NCBI RefSeq assembly: GCF_006538725.1 | Contig: NZ_BJLQ01000008.1 | Coordinates: 55,283 to 119,282 of the forward strand | Length of the DNA: 64,000 nt | From: Cellulomonas gelida | GTDB lineage: Bacteria > Actinomycetota > Actinomycetes > Actinomycetales > Cellulomonadaceae | Reading direction: 5' to 3' | Shown here: positions 62,375 to 64,000 of the stretch, piece after piece | How the letters are laid out: each line of letters starts with the position of its first letter | Numbering within the stretch: the first letter of the stretch is position 1 | The notes under the pieces: model-generated | Databases searched by the model: none | What the model was told of the DNA's origin: nothing | Seen by the model: the letters and a program-made list of their open reading frames with translations, nothing else | Program-made: the position numbers and the translations under genes

Positions 62375-64000
62375 TCAGCCGGTGTTCTGGACGCCTGCGG
62401 CCACGCCGTTGACGGTCAGCAGGAGCAGGCGACGCAGGTCGTCGTCCCGCTCGGGAGCGTCGCCGGTGCGCAGGCCGCGCAGCGCGCGCAGCTGCAGCAG
62501 CGAGAGCGCGTCGACGTACGGGCTGCGGAGCTGGACGGCGCGGCCGAGGATCCGGCGGCGCGACAGGATCGCGTCCGAGTCCGTGATCGCCAGCACCCAG
62601 CGACGCGTGCGCGCCATCTCGTCAAGGACGAGCTGCGCCAGGTCGTCCCGGTCGCCCAGCGCGAGGTAGCGCGCGGCGATCCGCTCGTCCGTCTTGGCGA
62701 GCGACATCTCGACGTTGTCGATGATCGTCGCGAACAGCGGCCAGTCCTGGTACGCGGAGCGCAGCTCGGCGAGGTCGTCGACCGACTCGAGCGCGGTGCC
62801 CAGGCCGTACCAGCCGGCGAGGTTGATCCGCGCCTGCGACCAGGAGAACACCCACGGGATCGCCCGCAGGTCGTCGAGGCTGGACACCGACAGGCCGCGA
62901 CGCGCCGGACGCGAGCCGATCGGCAGCATGCCGACCTCCTCGAGCGGCGTGACCTCGGCGAACCACTGCGGGAACCCGTCGGCGCGCACGAGCTGGTGGA
63001 AGTGCGTCCGCGAGGCCTCGTCGAGGCGTGCCGCGAGCGGTCGGAACCGCTCCGCCGCCTGCGCGTTGTGCTCCTCGACGCTCGGCGCACCCGCGAGCAG
63101 CGTCGCCGCGACGACCTGCTCGATGTGCCGGGCCGCGATGTTCGGGTCGCCGTAGCGCGCGAAGATGACCTCGCCCTGCTCGGTGAGCTTGAACCGGCCG
63201 TCGACCGAGCCCGGGGGCTGTGCGAGCAGCGCGCGGTTGGCGGGGCCGCCGCCACGCCCGAGCGCGCCGCCGCGACCGTGGAACAGGGTCAGGACGATGT
63301 CGTTGTCGCGCGCCCACTGCGTGATGCGGCGCTGGGCCTCGTCGAGCGCGAGCGTCGCGGACAGCGGGCCGACGTCCTTGGACGAGTCCGAGTAGCCGAG
63401 CATGACCTCGACGCGTCGGCCGTTCTCCGCCAGACGCTTCTGCACCTGCGGGAACGCCAGGGCCGCCTGCAGGATGTCGACGCTCGCCTCGAGGTCCGCG
63501 AAGGTCTCGAACAGCGGGACCGCGTCGATCACGGGGACGTTCTCGGCCCCGCCGTACGCGAGCTCGGCGAGCTCGTAGACCGCGGCCAGGTGCTCCGGGG
63601 CCTGCGTGAACGACACGATGTAGCGACGTGCGGCATCCGGCCCGAACCGCTTCTGGATCGTGCCGACGGTCCGGAACGTGTCCAGCACCTCGACCGTGCG
63701 GGGCTCGAGCTCGCCGTCGATGCCGTGCGCGGCGATGTCGGCGAGCGCGGCGGCGTGCACCTGCGAGTGCTGCCGCAGCTCGAGCTCGGCCAGGTGGAAG
63801 CCGAACGACTGCACCTGCCACAGCAGACGCTGCAGGTCGCCGTACGCCTGACGCGTGGCACCGGCGTCGACGAGCGAGCGCTGCACGACCAGCAGGTCCG
63901 CCTCGAGCTCGGACGACGCGACGTACGCGAGGTCGGCGTTGCGGCTGCGGGTCGCGGCGAGCCGCTCGACGACGAACAGCAGCTCGCGCCGGTGCGGCTC
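62375..64000 (-). CDS. ppc: Phosphoenolpyruvate carboxylase, C-terminal 541 residues
   Basis: Partial: the gene enters from the right edge (open from 64000) and ends at 62375, so about 60% of a typical 900-residue PEPC is present. Conserved parts: FGFHLAELELRQHSQVH, VEVMLGYSDSSKDVGPLSAT (catalytic region), LTLFHGRGGALGRGGGPANR, GRFKLTEQGEVIFARYG, AIPWVFSWSQARINLAGWYG, and the C-terminus VNGVAAGVQNTG, the canonical QNTG end. Adds bicarbonate to PEP to form oxaloacetate (anaplerosis). The N-terminal catalytic His and the upstream neighbours lie outside the window. Confidence 0.97.
   Translation of the reverse strand, partial: EPHRRELLFVVERLAATRSRNADLAYVASSELEADLLVVQRSLVDAGATRQAYGDLQRLLWQVQSFGFHLAELELRQHSQVHAAALADIAAHGIDGELEPRTVEVLDTFRTVGTIQKRFGPDAARRYIVSFTQAPEHLAAVYELAELAYGGAENVPVIDAVPLFETFADLEASVDILQAALAFPQVQKRLAENGRRVEVMLGYSDSSKDVGPLSATLALDEAQRRITQWARDNDIVLTLFHGRGGALGRGGGPANRALLAQPPGSVDGRFKLTEQGEVIFARYGDPNIAARHIEQVVAATLLAGAPSVEEHNAQAAERFRPLAARLDEASRTHFHQLVRADGFPQWFAEVTPLEEVGMLPIGSRPARRGLSVSSLDDLRAIPWVFSWSQARINLAGWYGLGTALESVDDLAELRSAYQDWPLFATIIDNVEMSLAKTDERIAARYLALGDRDDLAQLVLDEMARTRRWVLAITDSDAILSRRRILGRAVQLRSPYVDALSLLQLRALRGLRTGDAPERDDDLRRLLLLTVNGVAAGVQNTG

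Overview
The window is very GC-rich (over 70% by eye), coding-dense and bacterial. It looks like chromosome from a high-GC actinobacterium of the order Micrococcales, most likely a Cellulomonas-like organism. The genus is an inference from gene order and protein wording; no marker RNA gene is present. Support comes from a mycothiol-type maleylpyruvate isomerase relative, DUF3097, the hrcA-dnaJ-rsmE and phoH-ybeY-corC-era order, an EspC/WXG-like protein, abundant GTG starts, ATGA/GTGA gene overlaps, and many genes whose only upstream signal is a -10 hexamer 6-7 nt before the start codon (leaderless mRNAs).

Layout from left to right. 1-5442 (minus): PP2C phosphatase, FHA protein and Ser/Thr kinase, followed by a large Ig-like surface protein cut by the left edge. 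5581-10873 (minus): phoH, ybeY, corC-like, era and a membrane alpha/beta hydrolase. 11105-13810 (plus): pyruvate phosphate dikinase, followed by a strong bidirectional terminator. 13918-16928 (minus): rsmE, dnaJ and hrcA, with a CIRCE operator upstream of hrcA. 17118-19564: DUF3097 and two small membrane proteins. 19624-22774 (minus): hemW and lepA. 22898-23976 (plus): a mycothiol-dependent-type enzyme and dodecin. 23996-26048 (minus): a three-gene EspC/WXG-like module. 26098-29443 (minus): a circularly permuted ATP-grasp / alpha-E / transglutaminase operon. 29566-32344 (plus): an orphan PemK-like protein, rpsT, and two adjacent EAL-domain genes, of which the first has lost catalytic residues.

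32446-40150 (minus) holds holA, comEC, comEA, degV and leuS. A HerA-like ATPase (plus) and a DtxR-family regulator (minus) follow. 42857-48321 (minus) encodes three exported or membrane envelope proteins: a lectin/VanY-type peptidase, a metallophosphoesterase and a cell-wall-binding-like protein. 48412-51920 holds a glutathionyl-hydroquinone-reductase-like enzyme, a CYTH protein and a membrane alpha/beta hydrolase. 52004-57628 (minus) is a complete oligopeptide/dipeptide ABC importer with a double ATPase. 57845-61725 (plus) is a TPP riboswitch controlling a ykoF-E-D-C ECF transporter for a thiamine precursor. A Nudix gene and the C-terminal part of PEP carboxylase (cut by the right edge) close the window.

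Most of the window is conserved core genome; no transposase, integrase, CRISPR array, tRNA or rRNA was seen. The less ordinary parts are the EspC/WXG-like trio, the active/degenerate EAL pair, the ATP-grasp/alpha-E/transglutaminase operon, the lectin-peptidase secreted cluster, 15-bp minisatellites in the linkers of unrelated proteins, a 106-bp comEC/holA overlap, and a degV gene with no conventional start codon in the expected place.
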